From Phycisphaerales bacterium (GTDB taxonomy: Bacteria > Planctomycetota > Phycisphaerae > Tepidisphaerales > Tepidisphaeraceae), in NCBI GenBank assembly GCA_003153655.1, contig PMAK01000073.1, forward strand, positions 10,295-15,876: a stretch of DNA of 5,582 bases, written 5' to 3'. Every line of letters starts with the position of its first letter. Position 1 is the stretch's first letter. The notes under the pieces were generated by a model. The model had not been told where the DNA came from. It saw only the letters and a list, made by a program, of their open reading frames with translations, and searched no databases. Positions 1 to 5,582 of this stretch are shown here, piece by piece. Position numbers and translations under genes: made by a program.

Positions 1-1821
1 ATGTTGAACGGCCGCTTCGGATTGGTGATCGACGACGTAGCCCTCCGCGCCGAGGGCGGGGCGTTTTACTTTCATTCCGGTATGGCTGGAGATGAAGTAG
101 GTGATTTGAGTCGGGGAGTACTCTGTCCGGAGAAGTGTTTCGCCGGGATTTAGTTGCAGCGATTGTGGCGGTCCGCCGAAAGCGATCGGGCCTCGCTGAA
201 TGCGCAGGCTCCCCGCGGCGTCGTTGAGTGAAACGGTGGGCCCGCCATAGGGCCAGCCGCTGCCGATGGTGAGGTCGAACCGCAAGCCCAAGTCTTTCGC
301 TTTGGCCGCGGTGAATTTCAGAGCATTGAAGAATTCGGGTGAGAGGAATTTCAGATTGATCAGGCCGGGGATTTGGCCATCGGTCGCCAGCGGATAAGTT
401 GGCTGGACTTCGAATCCGCCGAAGCCGGCCTCCTTCATCATTTCCATTTCGCGCTCGAGTTCCGCGTGCGTGACGGCGGGGCCAAACCACCACCAGCGGA
501 CCATCGGTCGGGCATCGTCCGGCGGCCGAGCAAAGACTTTTTGCAATTGGTCGGGGTCTTCCATCAGATTCAGCGAGAGAGCGGCGGCATCATCCAATCC
601 GACGCCGGTTACGTTTCGCGTTCGCAAAAATGGCCCGGAAAATCCGGTCAAATTGAGGTTGGTGAGGCTTACGTTAATGGCGTTGGCGATAGCAATTCCG
701 CGCCGGCAGGTGCCGCTGATGTTGGAAATTGTCAGGCCATCCACGGGTTTAAGGGGAAGCGTGTGGGAGGCGTCGAAGAGCGTGCCGCAATTCACAACCG
801 CATTGGAAATGGAGATGTTTCGGGCGCGGGGAACCGAAGCGTCGCCGGAGAGGGGATCGACGCCGACGATTCCGGAATCGCGCGGGTTGAGGCTTACGAA
901 AATCTTGGTGGATGCTTTCAGATTGTTTGCGGAGATGTTTTCGAAGAATCCGCCCCGGCCGGTGCGGCCTTTGATGTAGATCGCATTGGCACCGTGGGTG
1001 AAGATGCAGTTGTCGATGCGGATGTCGCGGATTCCGCCGGACATTTCCGATCCGATCCCGACGCCGGCGAAACCGCTGCCGAGGGAGCAATTAGTGATGA
1101 CGATGTCTTCCGTTGGCCGGGCAAGTTTGACGGCGGCAGCGCCACGGCCGCACTTGAGGGCGATGCAATCATCACCCGAATCGATGTCGCAGTTGTCGAT
1201 TCGGACGTGGGTGCTGGAATCGACGTCGATGCCGTCGCCGTTGCCTTGCGTGGTGCGGATGGTCAGATTTCTGGCGAGCACGTTTTGGCAATAGAGGAGA
1301 TGGATGGACCAGAGCCGGCGATAGCGATCGGTGAAATTCTCGAGGCGGACATTTCGGCAATTGACGAGTTCCACCATCAACGGCCCGCGCGGATTGCGGA
1401 GCCTGCCGATTTCCATATCACCCGCGAGCGTTCCGGGACCGTCGATTGCGATGTTGTCGGCATTCTCCGCATAGATCAGCGAGCGATGGCCCTGAACGGT
1501 TGCGCCTTCATAGCGCACGGGGATCAGCGGATAGTCGGTCGGGTCAGGGCTTCCGATGATGACCGCGTTTTTTTGGAGATAGAGCGTGGTATTGCTTCTG
1601 ATTTGAACGCTGCCAATGAGGTAATGCCCGGCTGGGACGATGACCCTGCCGCCAGCGACCGCGCAGGCGTCGAGAGCATTTTGAAAGTCGGCGGTTACAT
1701 TCGTTTTGCCATCGCCGGCAGGACTGAATTGGATGTCCGCGGAAGCTGGCAGGATTGCGGGGTGGGCGAAGAGGCTAAGGACCAACAACGCCGCCAATCG
1801 GTGAACGCGTTTGCTTAGCAT
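1..1821 (-). CDS. Secreted GH28-GH106 fusion (pectin/rhamnogalacturonan hydrolase plus alpha-L-rhamnosidase), C-terminus beyond window
   Basis: Reading the minus strand from ATG at 1821 gives 607 uninterrupted codons to base 1 with no stop, so the gene is partial at its 3' end. Residues 1-28 form a Sec signal peptide: basic start (SKRVHR), hydrophobic core (LAALLVLSLFA), and a likely cut after ASA at 26-28. Residues about 30-410 are a GH28 right-handed beta-helix, with an 'ACAVAGGRVIVPAGHYL' entry motif (53-68), NGDG (194-197), SGDDC (215-219), GIGSEMSGG (255-263) and YIKGRTGRGG (282-291). D196, D217 and D218 match the catalytic Asp triad. From about 430 a GH106 domain begins: RPMVRWWWFG (438-447), EAGFGGFEVQP (464-474), GSGWPYGGP (520-528) and KRPALGAEGYVVDH (586-599). 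GH106 proteins are usually around 1000 residues, so most of this domain lies outside. Family knowledge: GH28 cleaves galacturonan or the GalA-Rha bond, and GH106 removes alpha-L-rhamnose. Substrate rhamnogalacturonan is inferred. ATG 1833 (adds MGGS) is an alternative start; 1821 is preferred because GGGTGG precedes it. The gene diverges from the LacI-type regulator. Confidence 0.93.
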   Translation of the reverse strand, partial: MLSKRVHRLAALLVLSLFAHPAILPASADIQFSPAGDGKTNVTADFQNALDACAVAGGRVIVPAGHYLIGSVQIRSNTTLYLQKNAVIIGSPDPTDYPLIPVRYEGATVQGHRSLIYAENADNIAIDGPGTLAGDMEIGRLRNPRGPLMVELVNCRNVRLENFTDRYRRLWSIHLLYCQNVLARNLTIRTTQGNGDGIDVDSSTHVRIDNCDIDSGDDCIALKCGRGAAAVKLARPTEDIVITNCSLGSGFAGVGIGSEMSGGIRDIRIDNCIFTHGANAIYIKGRTGRGGFFENISANNLKASTKIFVSLNPRDSGIVGVDPLSGDASVPRARNISISNAVVNCGTLFDASHTLPLKPVDGLTISNISGTCRRGIAIANAINVSLTNLNLTGFSGPFLRTRNVTGVGLDDAAALSLNLMEDPDQLQKVFARPPDDARPMVRWWWFGPAVTHAELEREMEMMKEAGFGGFEVQPTYPLATDGQIPGLINLKFLSPEFFNALKFTAAKAKDLGLRFDLTIGSGWPYGGPTVSLNDAAGSLRIQRGPIAFGGPPQSLQLNPGETLLRTEYSPTQITYFISSHTGMKVKRPALGAEGYVVDHQSEAAVQH

Positions 1822-1824
1822 TGA

Positions 1825-1844
1825 GCCACCCATGGTAAGGTGGC
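1825..1844. repeat. Inverted repeat over the start region of the GH28-GH106 gene
   Basis: Two perfect 6-base arms, GCCACC (1825-1830) and GGTGGC (1839-1844), flank an 8-base spacer. In the minus-strand mRNA the hairpin loop would hold the upstream alternative ATG (1833), and the 3' arm would hold the GGGTGG that could act as ribosome binding site for the ATG at 1821. It could be an operator half of the divergent region or a small translational hairpin. It could also be chance, since six-base arms are not rare in GC-rich DNA. Confidence 0.35.
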
Positions 1845-1862
1845 AATTGATGAAAATCACGT

Positions 1863-1891
1863 TTGATGTTTTTGCTTTTGCCGGGCATAAT
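1863..1891 (+). promoter_or_regulatory. Sigma70-like promoter for the LacI-type regulator and downstream genes
   Basis: A -35 box TTGATG (1863-1868, four of six matches to TTGACA) is followed by an exact 17-bp spacer and a -10 box CATAAT (1886-1891, five of six matches to TATAAT). Transcription would start near 1898, leaving a leader of about 45 bases before the ATG at 1942. This is the best promoter visible in the divergent region. No equally good promoter was found on the minus strand for the GH28-GH106 gene. Confidence 0.55.
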
Positions 1892-1898
1892 CAGTCTT

Positions 1899-1911
1899 CA
1901 GGTGTCGCCTG
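1899..1911. promoter_or_regulatory. Candidate LacI-type operator (13-bp near-palindrome)
   Basis: CAGGTGTCGCCTG is symmetric about T1905 except for one pair (T1903 against G1907). It lies at the predicted transcription start of the regulator gene, where a bound repressor would block initiation, and also within reach of the divergent minus-strand promoter. LacI-family proteins commonly bind palindromes of 14-20 bp and autoregulate. Assignment to this regulator is inference, and no second copy was seen in the window. Confidence 0.35.
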
Positions 1912-1928
1912 TGGGTGTTTTTGGTTTC

Positions 1929-1934
1929 GAGGGA
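1929..1934 (+). promoter_or_regulatory. Ribosome binding site fixing the LacI-type start
   Basis: GAGGGA with a 7-base spacer to ATG 1942 is the only clear Shine-Dalgarno sequence in the window. It decides between ATG 1942 and the in-frame GTG at 1915, because the longer form would place this site inside the coding region and add nine residues before the conserved helix-turn-helix. Confidence 0.7.
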
Positions 1935-1941
1935 ATTGAGT

Positions 1942-2991
1942 ATGTCGATTACCACGGTTGCCAAGCGGGCGGGGGTTTCCACATCGACGGTTTCACGCGT
2001 CATTAACAATCATCCGCGGGTTGCGCCGGATACGGAACGGTCAGTGCGCAAGGCGATGCAGGAGCTGGGTTATACGCCATCCGATCGGCGGCCGGGGCCA
2101 AAATCCGCGGGGCGAATCAAGACGGAAAGAAAAAAGGCCGCGTTTTTGGTGCTGGGCTCGTCTGGCCAGCAGGCGGCGCCGGCGTTCGCGGATTTGCTAC
2201 GCGGCGTATCAATGGGTGCGTCGGACAACGCAATGGATATCGCATTTCATTTCGTCCCCAATGCGAATGACATTGCCGCGGCAATTCAGGATCAGCCTGT
2301 TGATGGATTGCTTTTGCATGGCGCCAGGCCCAACAACGATATTGAAGCGAGATTGCGGAAAATCCCCACGGTCTGGCTCATGGGCAATCGCCGCCGGCCC
2401 GATTGGGGCGATCAGGTCATGCCGGATAGTTATGAGATCGGCCATTTGGCCGCTGACTATCTGATTGCCCGAGGACATCGGCAGTTGGCGTTTTTGAATC
2501 TTGACGCGGCGTTCTGGCCGTTCCGGCTGTATTGCCAGAGCTTTAGCGCCGCGGCGACGGATCGGGGGATGTCTGTCGTTCCCGTGGAAGAGACGCTGGA
2601 GGATCTGCCCGATTACTGGCATCGGCATAGCCCACAAGTGGTATCCAGATTGGTGGAGAGATTTCTAGCTCTGAAGCCGCAACCGACGGGCATTTTTGTT
2701 GCTGATGACATGCAGGTGGCGGTCATTCAGCCGGCGCTGCAGGCGCATGGCGTTCAACTTGGGACTGGACAGACCGAGGTCATTTCATGCAACAACGAGG
2801 GGCCGTTCCGGGTTGGGCTTTCGCCGCAGCCGGCCGCGATTGATATTCGTGTTGAATCCATTGGCCGTCGAGGCGTTGAGCAATTGCTTTGGCGGATGTC
2901 GCACCTGTATTTGCAGGAACGGATGATCTGCACGGTGGAGCCGCGGGTTGTGGATTTCCAGGTTTCCATCCCCTCTTCAGACGGCCATTGA
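1942..2991 (+). CDS. LacI-family transcriptional regulator
   Basis: A 349-residue DNA-binding regulator, normal length for LacI family, expected to bind an operator as a dimer or tetramer and release it (or bind it) on sensing a sugar. The N-terminal helix-turn-helix is unmistakable: ITTVAKRAGVSTSTVSRV (3-20), then NNHPRVAPDTE and a third helix ending ELGYTPS (41-47). The effector domain, of periplasmic-binding-protein fold, runs from about 66 (AAFLVLG) to 345, with PDSYEIGHLAADYLIARGHR (161-180), GIFVADDMQVA (250-260), ISCNNE (281-286) and SIGRRGVEQLLWR (306-318). The linker 48-65 is basic and Pro-rich (DRRPGPKSAGRIK) and lacks the usual hinge helix. The start at ATG 1942 is chosen over GTG 1915 because of the GAGGGA site. 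It diverges from the GH28-GH106 gene and is followed by GH51 in the same direction, so it probably controls both sides. The effector cannot be read from sequence; arabinose, rhamnose or a pectin fragment is a guess from context. Confidence 0.95.
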   Translation: MSITTVAKRAGVSTSTVSRVINNHPRVAPDTERSVRKAMQELGYTPSDRRPGPKSAGRIKTERKKAAFLVLGSSGQQAAPAFADLLRGVSMGASDNAMDIAFHFVPNANDIAAAIQDQPVDGLLLHGARPNNDIEARLRKIPTVWLMGNRRRPDWGDQVMPDSYEIGHLAADYLIARGHRQLAFLNLDAAFWPFRLYCQSFSAAATDRGMSVVPVEETLEDLPDYWHRHSPQVVSRLVERFLALKPQPTGIFVADDMQVAVIQPALQAHGVQLGTGQTEVISCNNEGPFRVGLSPQPAAIDIRVESIGRRGVEQLLWRMSHLYLQERMICTVEPRVVDFQVSIPSSDGH

Positions 2992-3065
2992 ATTTTCTGA
3001 AATATCATGGAAATCAGCGGGCAAGCGGATGTGCTGATGGCGTCGGCATCGTTTGAGCGGTAAGA

Positions 3066-4592
3066 ATGTCGCCGATGAAAACGAGTAGTGCTACCGGGGC
3101 TGATCCGTCTTTCAAAGGGAAGCTGACGATTCACGTCGATCGGCCCGGCGCGACGATCCATCGCAATATTTATGGGCAGTTCGCCGAGCATCTCGGGCGA
3201 TGCGTGTATGAGGGAATCTGGGTTGGAGAGGATTCGTCGATTCCGAATGTGCGGGGGATTCGGAGCGATGTTGTTGCGGCACTCAAGAGGCTGAATGTTC
3301 CGGTGCTGCGCTGGCCGGGCGGTTGTTTTGCGGATGAATATCATTGGCGCGAGGGAATCGGGCCGCGAAATCAGCGCCCGCGGCGGATCAACACGCATTG
3401 GGGCGGAGTGATCGAAACCAATCATTTTGGCACGCATGAATTTTTCGATCTTTGCGAGCAGATCGGCGCGGAGGCGTATATCTGCGGAAATGTCGGCAGC
3501 GGAACGCCGCGCGAAATGATGGAATGGGTTGAATACATCACCAGTGATTCGGATTCGACGCTGGCGAATCTGCGGCGAGAGAATGGCCGGGAGAAGCCCT
3601 GGAAGCTGGCGTACTTTGGCGTGGGAAATGAAAGCTGGGGCTGCGGCGGCAACATGCGGCCGGAATATTACGCCGACAACTTTCGGCGGTATCGCACGTT
3701 CGTCAAGAATTATTCGGGGAACGATGTTTATGCAATCGCCTGCGGGTCCAATGGGGAAGATTACAACTGGACCGAAGCGCTGATGAGCGTCGCGGGGGCG
3801 AAAATGAACGGGCTTTCGCTCCATTGGTATACGCTTCCGACAGATGTTTGGGCGGCGAAGGGATCGGCCACGGATTTTCGAGAGGAGCAGTGGCATTCGA
3901 CGCTGCGTCAGACATTGCGGATGGAGGAATTGATCGCGGGGCATTCGCGGATCATGGATAAGCATGATCCTCAGAAGCTTGTTGGGATGATCGTGGATGA
4001 ATGGGGGACGTGGTATGACGCGGAGGCGGGGGAGAATCCGGGGTTTTTGTATCAGCAGAATACGCTGCGCGATGCGATTGTTGCGGGGATCAATCTCAAT
4101 ATTTTTCATCAGCATTGCGACCGGGTGGCGATGACCAACATCGCGCAGATGGTGAATGTTTTGCAGGCGATGATTTTGACGGATAAGGGGAAGATGATCG
4201 TCACGCCGACGTTTGAAGTGTTTGAGATGTACAAGGCGCATCAGGGGGCAAGATTGATTCCGGCGGATGTTTCGGCGACGGCTTACAAGTTGGGGGATCA
4301 GGCGATTCCGAGCTTGAGTGCGTCTGCGTCGCTGGATGCGGCGGGGAAGATTCACGTTTCGATTGTGAATCTCGATCCGAATCAGTCGGCGGATGTTTCA
4401 ATGCGAATCAAAGGATGTAAAGGCAGAAATGTAACCGGGCGCGTTCTTACCGCCGATGCGATGGATGCACGCAATACATTTGAGCAACCGAGCGCGGTGA
4501 AGGCTGAGAATTTTTCGGGGTTTGAGATGGTGGATGAAGGTATGTCGCTGCATTTGCCTGGGAAATCGGTTGTGGTGTTGGAGATACAATAG
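3066..4592 (+). CDS. GH51 alpha-L-arabinofuranosidase, cytoplasmic
   Basis: A 508-residue retaining exo-enzyme that releases terminal alpha-L-arabinofuranose from arabinan, arabinoxylan or their oligosaccharides. Its length matches the compact AbfA-type bacterial GH51 proteins of about 500 residues. Visible features in order: an N-terminal strand region with [19 protein letters not shown] (37-55); a (beta/alpha)8 barrel with [15 protein letters not shown] (80-94), the acid/base Glu E189 in GVGNESWG (185-192), SLHWYTLP (251-258) and the nucleophile Glu E312 in VDEWGTWYD (310-318); and a C-terminal beta-sandwich from about 380 to 508 ending SVVVLEIQ. No signal peptide or membrane segment is present, so it acts in the cytoplasm on imported oligosaccharides. 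ATG 3066 has only a weak upstream site; ATG 3075 is possible and would remove three residues. It lies 74 bp after the LacI-type gene with no terminator seen between them, and 8 bp before the next gene, which suggests one transcript. Confidence 0.96.
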   Translation: MSPMKTSSATGADPSFKGKLTIHVDRPGATIHRNIYGQFAEHLGRCVYEGIWVGEDSSIPNVRGIRSDVVAALKRLNVPVLRWPGGCFADEYHWREGIGPRNQRPRRINTHWGGVIETNHFGTHEFFDLCEQIGAEAYICGNVGSGTPREMMEWVEYITSDSDSTLANLRRENGREKPWKLAYFGVGNESWGCGGNMRPEYYADNFRRYRTFVKNYSGNDVYAIACGSNGEDYNWTEALMSVAGAKMNGLSLHWYTLPTDVWAAKGSATDFREEQWHSTLRQTLRMEELIAGHSRIMDKHDPQKLVGMIVDEWGTWYDAEAGENPGFLYQQNTLRDAIVAGINLNIFHQHCDRVAMTNIAQMVNVLQAMILTDKGKMIVTPTFEVFEMYKAHQGARLIPADVSATAYKLGDQAIPSLSASASLDAAGKIHVSIVNLDPNQSADVSMRIKGCKGRNVTGRVLTADAMDARNTFEQPSAVKAENFSGFEMVDEGMSLHLPGKSVVVLEIQ

Positions 4593-4600
4593 AGTCGCTG

Positions 4601-5582
4601 ATGCGAATGAGCCGCCGAACATTGCTGGCAGCGGGGGCGTGGGTTGCGGGGGGATTGTTGGGGTCGCGATGGTTGGGTCGCGTGGCGGTTGGCGCGGAAA
4701 CTGCAAGGGGATTGGGGATTGATCGGCGCTCGCTGGTCCGCAGGCATAATCCCAAGGTTGAGCAATTCGATCCGTTTTCGGCGCTGACCGTCGGCAATGG
4801 GAATTTCGCGTTCACCGCTGACGCGACAGGGTTGCAGACATTCGCGGATCAATATCGCGAGCAGTTTCCGTTATGCACTTGCGCTCATTGGGCATGGCAT
4901 ACGACGCCTGCGCCGGCGAGCATTCGGGGGGAGGATCTTCGATATCAGGATTATGAATCGCATGGCCGGGTTGTTGGATATGCGACCGATCCCAAAGGGC
5001 AGGAGATTCTTTTTGATTGGCTGCGGGAGAATCCGCATCGGATGCATCTGGGGAGGATCGGTTTTATTCTGGAAAAGGCGGATGGTTCGGAGGCGAAGGC
5101 TTCGGATATTAACCTGGCTGGGCAGACGCTGGATTTGTGGACCGGAATCATTGAGAGCAACTTTCGATTTGAGGGACAGGATGTTCGGGTTCAGACGGCT
5201 TGTCATCCTGAATCGGATACGCTGGCGGTGCGGATCGTTTCTCCACTGGTGGGATCAACAAAGCTCGGGGTGCGAATTGCGTTTCCTTATGCGTCGCCGG
5301 AAATTGATATGGCGGATTGGGGATCGCCGCTGAAGCATCAGACGATTTTTGAGAAGTCGGATGGGGAAGCGGAATTTCGACGCGATTTGGATCGCGATCA
5401 TTATTGCGCGAGTTTGAAATGGACCAATGGAAGTCTGGAGCAGACTGGGCGGCACGTGTTTTCAATCATGGCCGGCCGGGAGGATTCATTGGATCTGGTG
5501 GTTCAGTTTTCCGCACAGACTCGCGCAGTTGCATTGCCCTCCGCCGAGCAGATTCTCGCGGCTAGCGCGAAGCATTGGCAGA
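4601..5582 (+). CDS. Tat-exported putative six-hairpin glycosidase, 3' end beyond window
   Basis: The frame from ATG 4601 is open for 327 codons to the right edge. Residues 1-32 look like a twin-arginine signal: SRRTLL (4-9), hydrophobic LAAGAWVAGGLLG, and a possible cut after VGA (30-32). The mature part begins with a beta-rich region holding VGNGNFAFTADATGLQTF (64-81), CTCAHWAWH (92-100), WLRENPHRMHLGRIGF (140-155), LDLWTGIIESNF (177-188) and ACHPESDTLAVRI (199-211). From memory these motifs recur in large uncharacterised proteins, often labelled GH65-like or GH95-like, where an N-terminal beta-sandwich precedes an (alpha/alpha)6 barrel. The barrel and any catalytic residue would lie outside the window, so activity and substrate are unknown. 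ATG 4607 is an alternative start that keeps the RR pair. The 8-bp gap after GH51, with no good ribosome site of its own, points to translational coupling in one operon. Confidence is high that this is a real gene and moderate for the fold. Confidence 0.75.
   Translation, partial: MRMSRRTLLAAGAWVAGGLLGSRWLGRVAVGAETARGLGIDRRSLVRRHNPKVEQFDPFSALTVGNGNFAFTADATGLQTFADQYREQFPLCTCAHWAWHTTPAPASIRGEDLRYQDYESHGRVVGYATDPKGQEILFDWLRENPHRMHLGRIGFILEKADGSEAKASDINLAGQTLDLWTGIIESNFRFEGQDVRVQTACHPESDTLAVRIVSPLVGSTKLGVRIAFPYASPEIDMADWGSPLKHQTIFEKSDGEAEFRRDLDRDHYCASLKWTNGSLEQTGRHVFSIMAGREDSLDLVVQFSAQTRAVALPSAEQILAASAKHWQ

Noticed and set aside
373..1818. Long plus-strand open frame of 481 codons
   Set aside because: It is antisense to the GH28-GH106 frame, has no recognisable domain and a biased Gly/Ala/Asp-rich composition, and is explained by the codon bias of the real gene opposite.
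1856..1867. ATCA-CGTT-TGAT as a stand-alone operator
   Set aside because: The arms are only four bases, symmetry does not extend outwards, and the centre is not symmetric; kept only as a side note to the promoter region.
1834..1920. Minus-strand sigma70 promoter for the GH28-GH106 gene
   Set aside because: Possible -10 boxes such as GATTAT or GATTTT have no acceptable -35 partner at 16-18 bp, so no call is made although a promoter must exist there or be of another type.
1915..1941. GTG 1915 as start of the LacI-type gene
   Set aside because: It would put the GAGGGA ribosome site inside the coding region and add nine non-conserved residues before the helix-turn-helix.
2994..3002. TTTCTGAAA palindrome just after the LacI-type stop codon, as operator or terminator
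   Set aside because: Four-base AT-rich arms are too short and common; there is no GC stem or T-run, and it shares no motif with the candidate operator upstream of the regulator.
2754..4355. Long minus-strand open frame of 533 codons
   Set aside because: It lies antisense to the GH51 gene and the end of the LacI-type gene, both with unmistakable family motifs. Its translation is Arg/Pro/Ile-rich with no domain, as expected of a shadow frame.
4797..5333. Plus-strand open frame of 178 codons inside the last gene
   Set aside because: It is out of frame with the Tat-signal protein, rich in Arg, Gly and Trp, and lacks family motifs; the other frame gives the coherent protein.

Overview
The window looks like a bacterial pectin-degradation locus. 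It holds a divergent pair: one large gene on the minus strand that runs off the left edge, and a plus-strand cluster of three genes whose last member runs off the right edge. GC content is moderately high by eye. The LacI-type regulator (a Pro-rich basic linker after the helix-turn-helix and an 'SCNNE' motif) and the Tat-exported putative glycosidase recall Planctomycetota, perhaps Phycisphaerae-like, or related PVC bacteria. That taxonomic call is from memory and is weak.

Left part (1-1821, minus strand): a secreted two-domain enzyme. It has a Sec signal peptide, a complete GH28 parallel beta-helix (polygalacturonase/rhamnogalacturonan-hydrolase family), and then, after only about 20 residues, the start of a GH106 alpha-L-rhamnosidase domain that continues beyond base 1. 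It is open in one frame through the left edge. A long plus-strand open frame over the same bases is its antisense shadow.

Middle (1822-1941): the divergent intergenic region. For the plus strand it holds a good sigma70-like promoter (TTGATG, 17 bp, CATAAT), a 13-bp near-palindrome at the expected transcription start (operator candidate), and a GAGGGA ribosome binding site 7 bases before the regulator's ATG. On the other side a GCCACC/GGTGGC inverted repeat overlaps the alternative start codons of the minus-strand gene.

Right part (1942-5582, plus strand): a LacI-family regulator (349 aa); 74 bp later a cytoplasmic GH51 alpha-L-arabinofuranosidase (508 aa, both catalytic Glu present); and only 8 bp later a Tat-signal protein that resembles uncharacterised six-hairpin (GH65/GH95-like) glycosidases, cut by the right edge.

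Together the genes suggest controlled use of rhamnogalacturonan with arabinose side chains. The backbone would be attacked outside the cytoplasm by the GH28-GH106 fusion and the Tat-exported enzyme, arabino-oligosaccharides would be finished inside the cell by GH51, and the LacI-type protein would act as local repressor. The most unusual points are the direct GH28-GH106 fusion, the loss of two polygalacturonase catalytic-site residues in its GH28 part, and the non-helical hinge of the regulator. No RNA gene, CRISPR array, insertion sequence or transposon remnant was seen.
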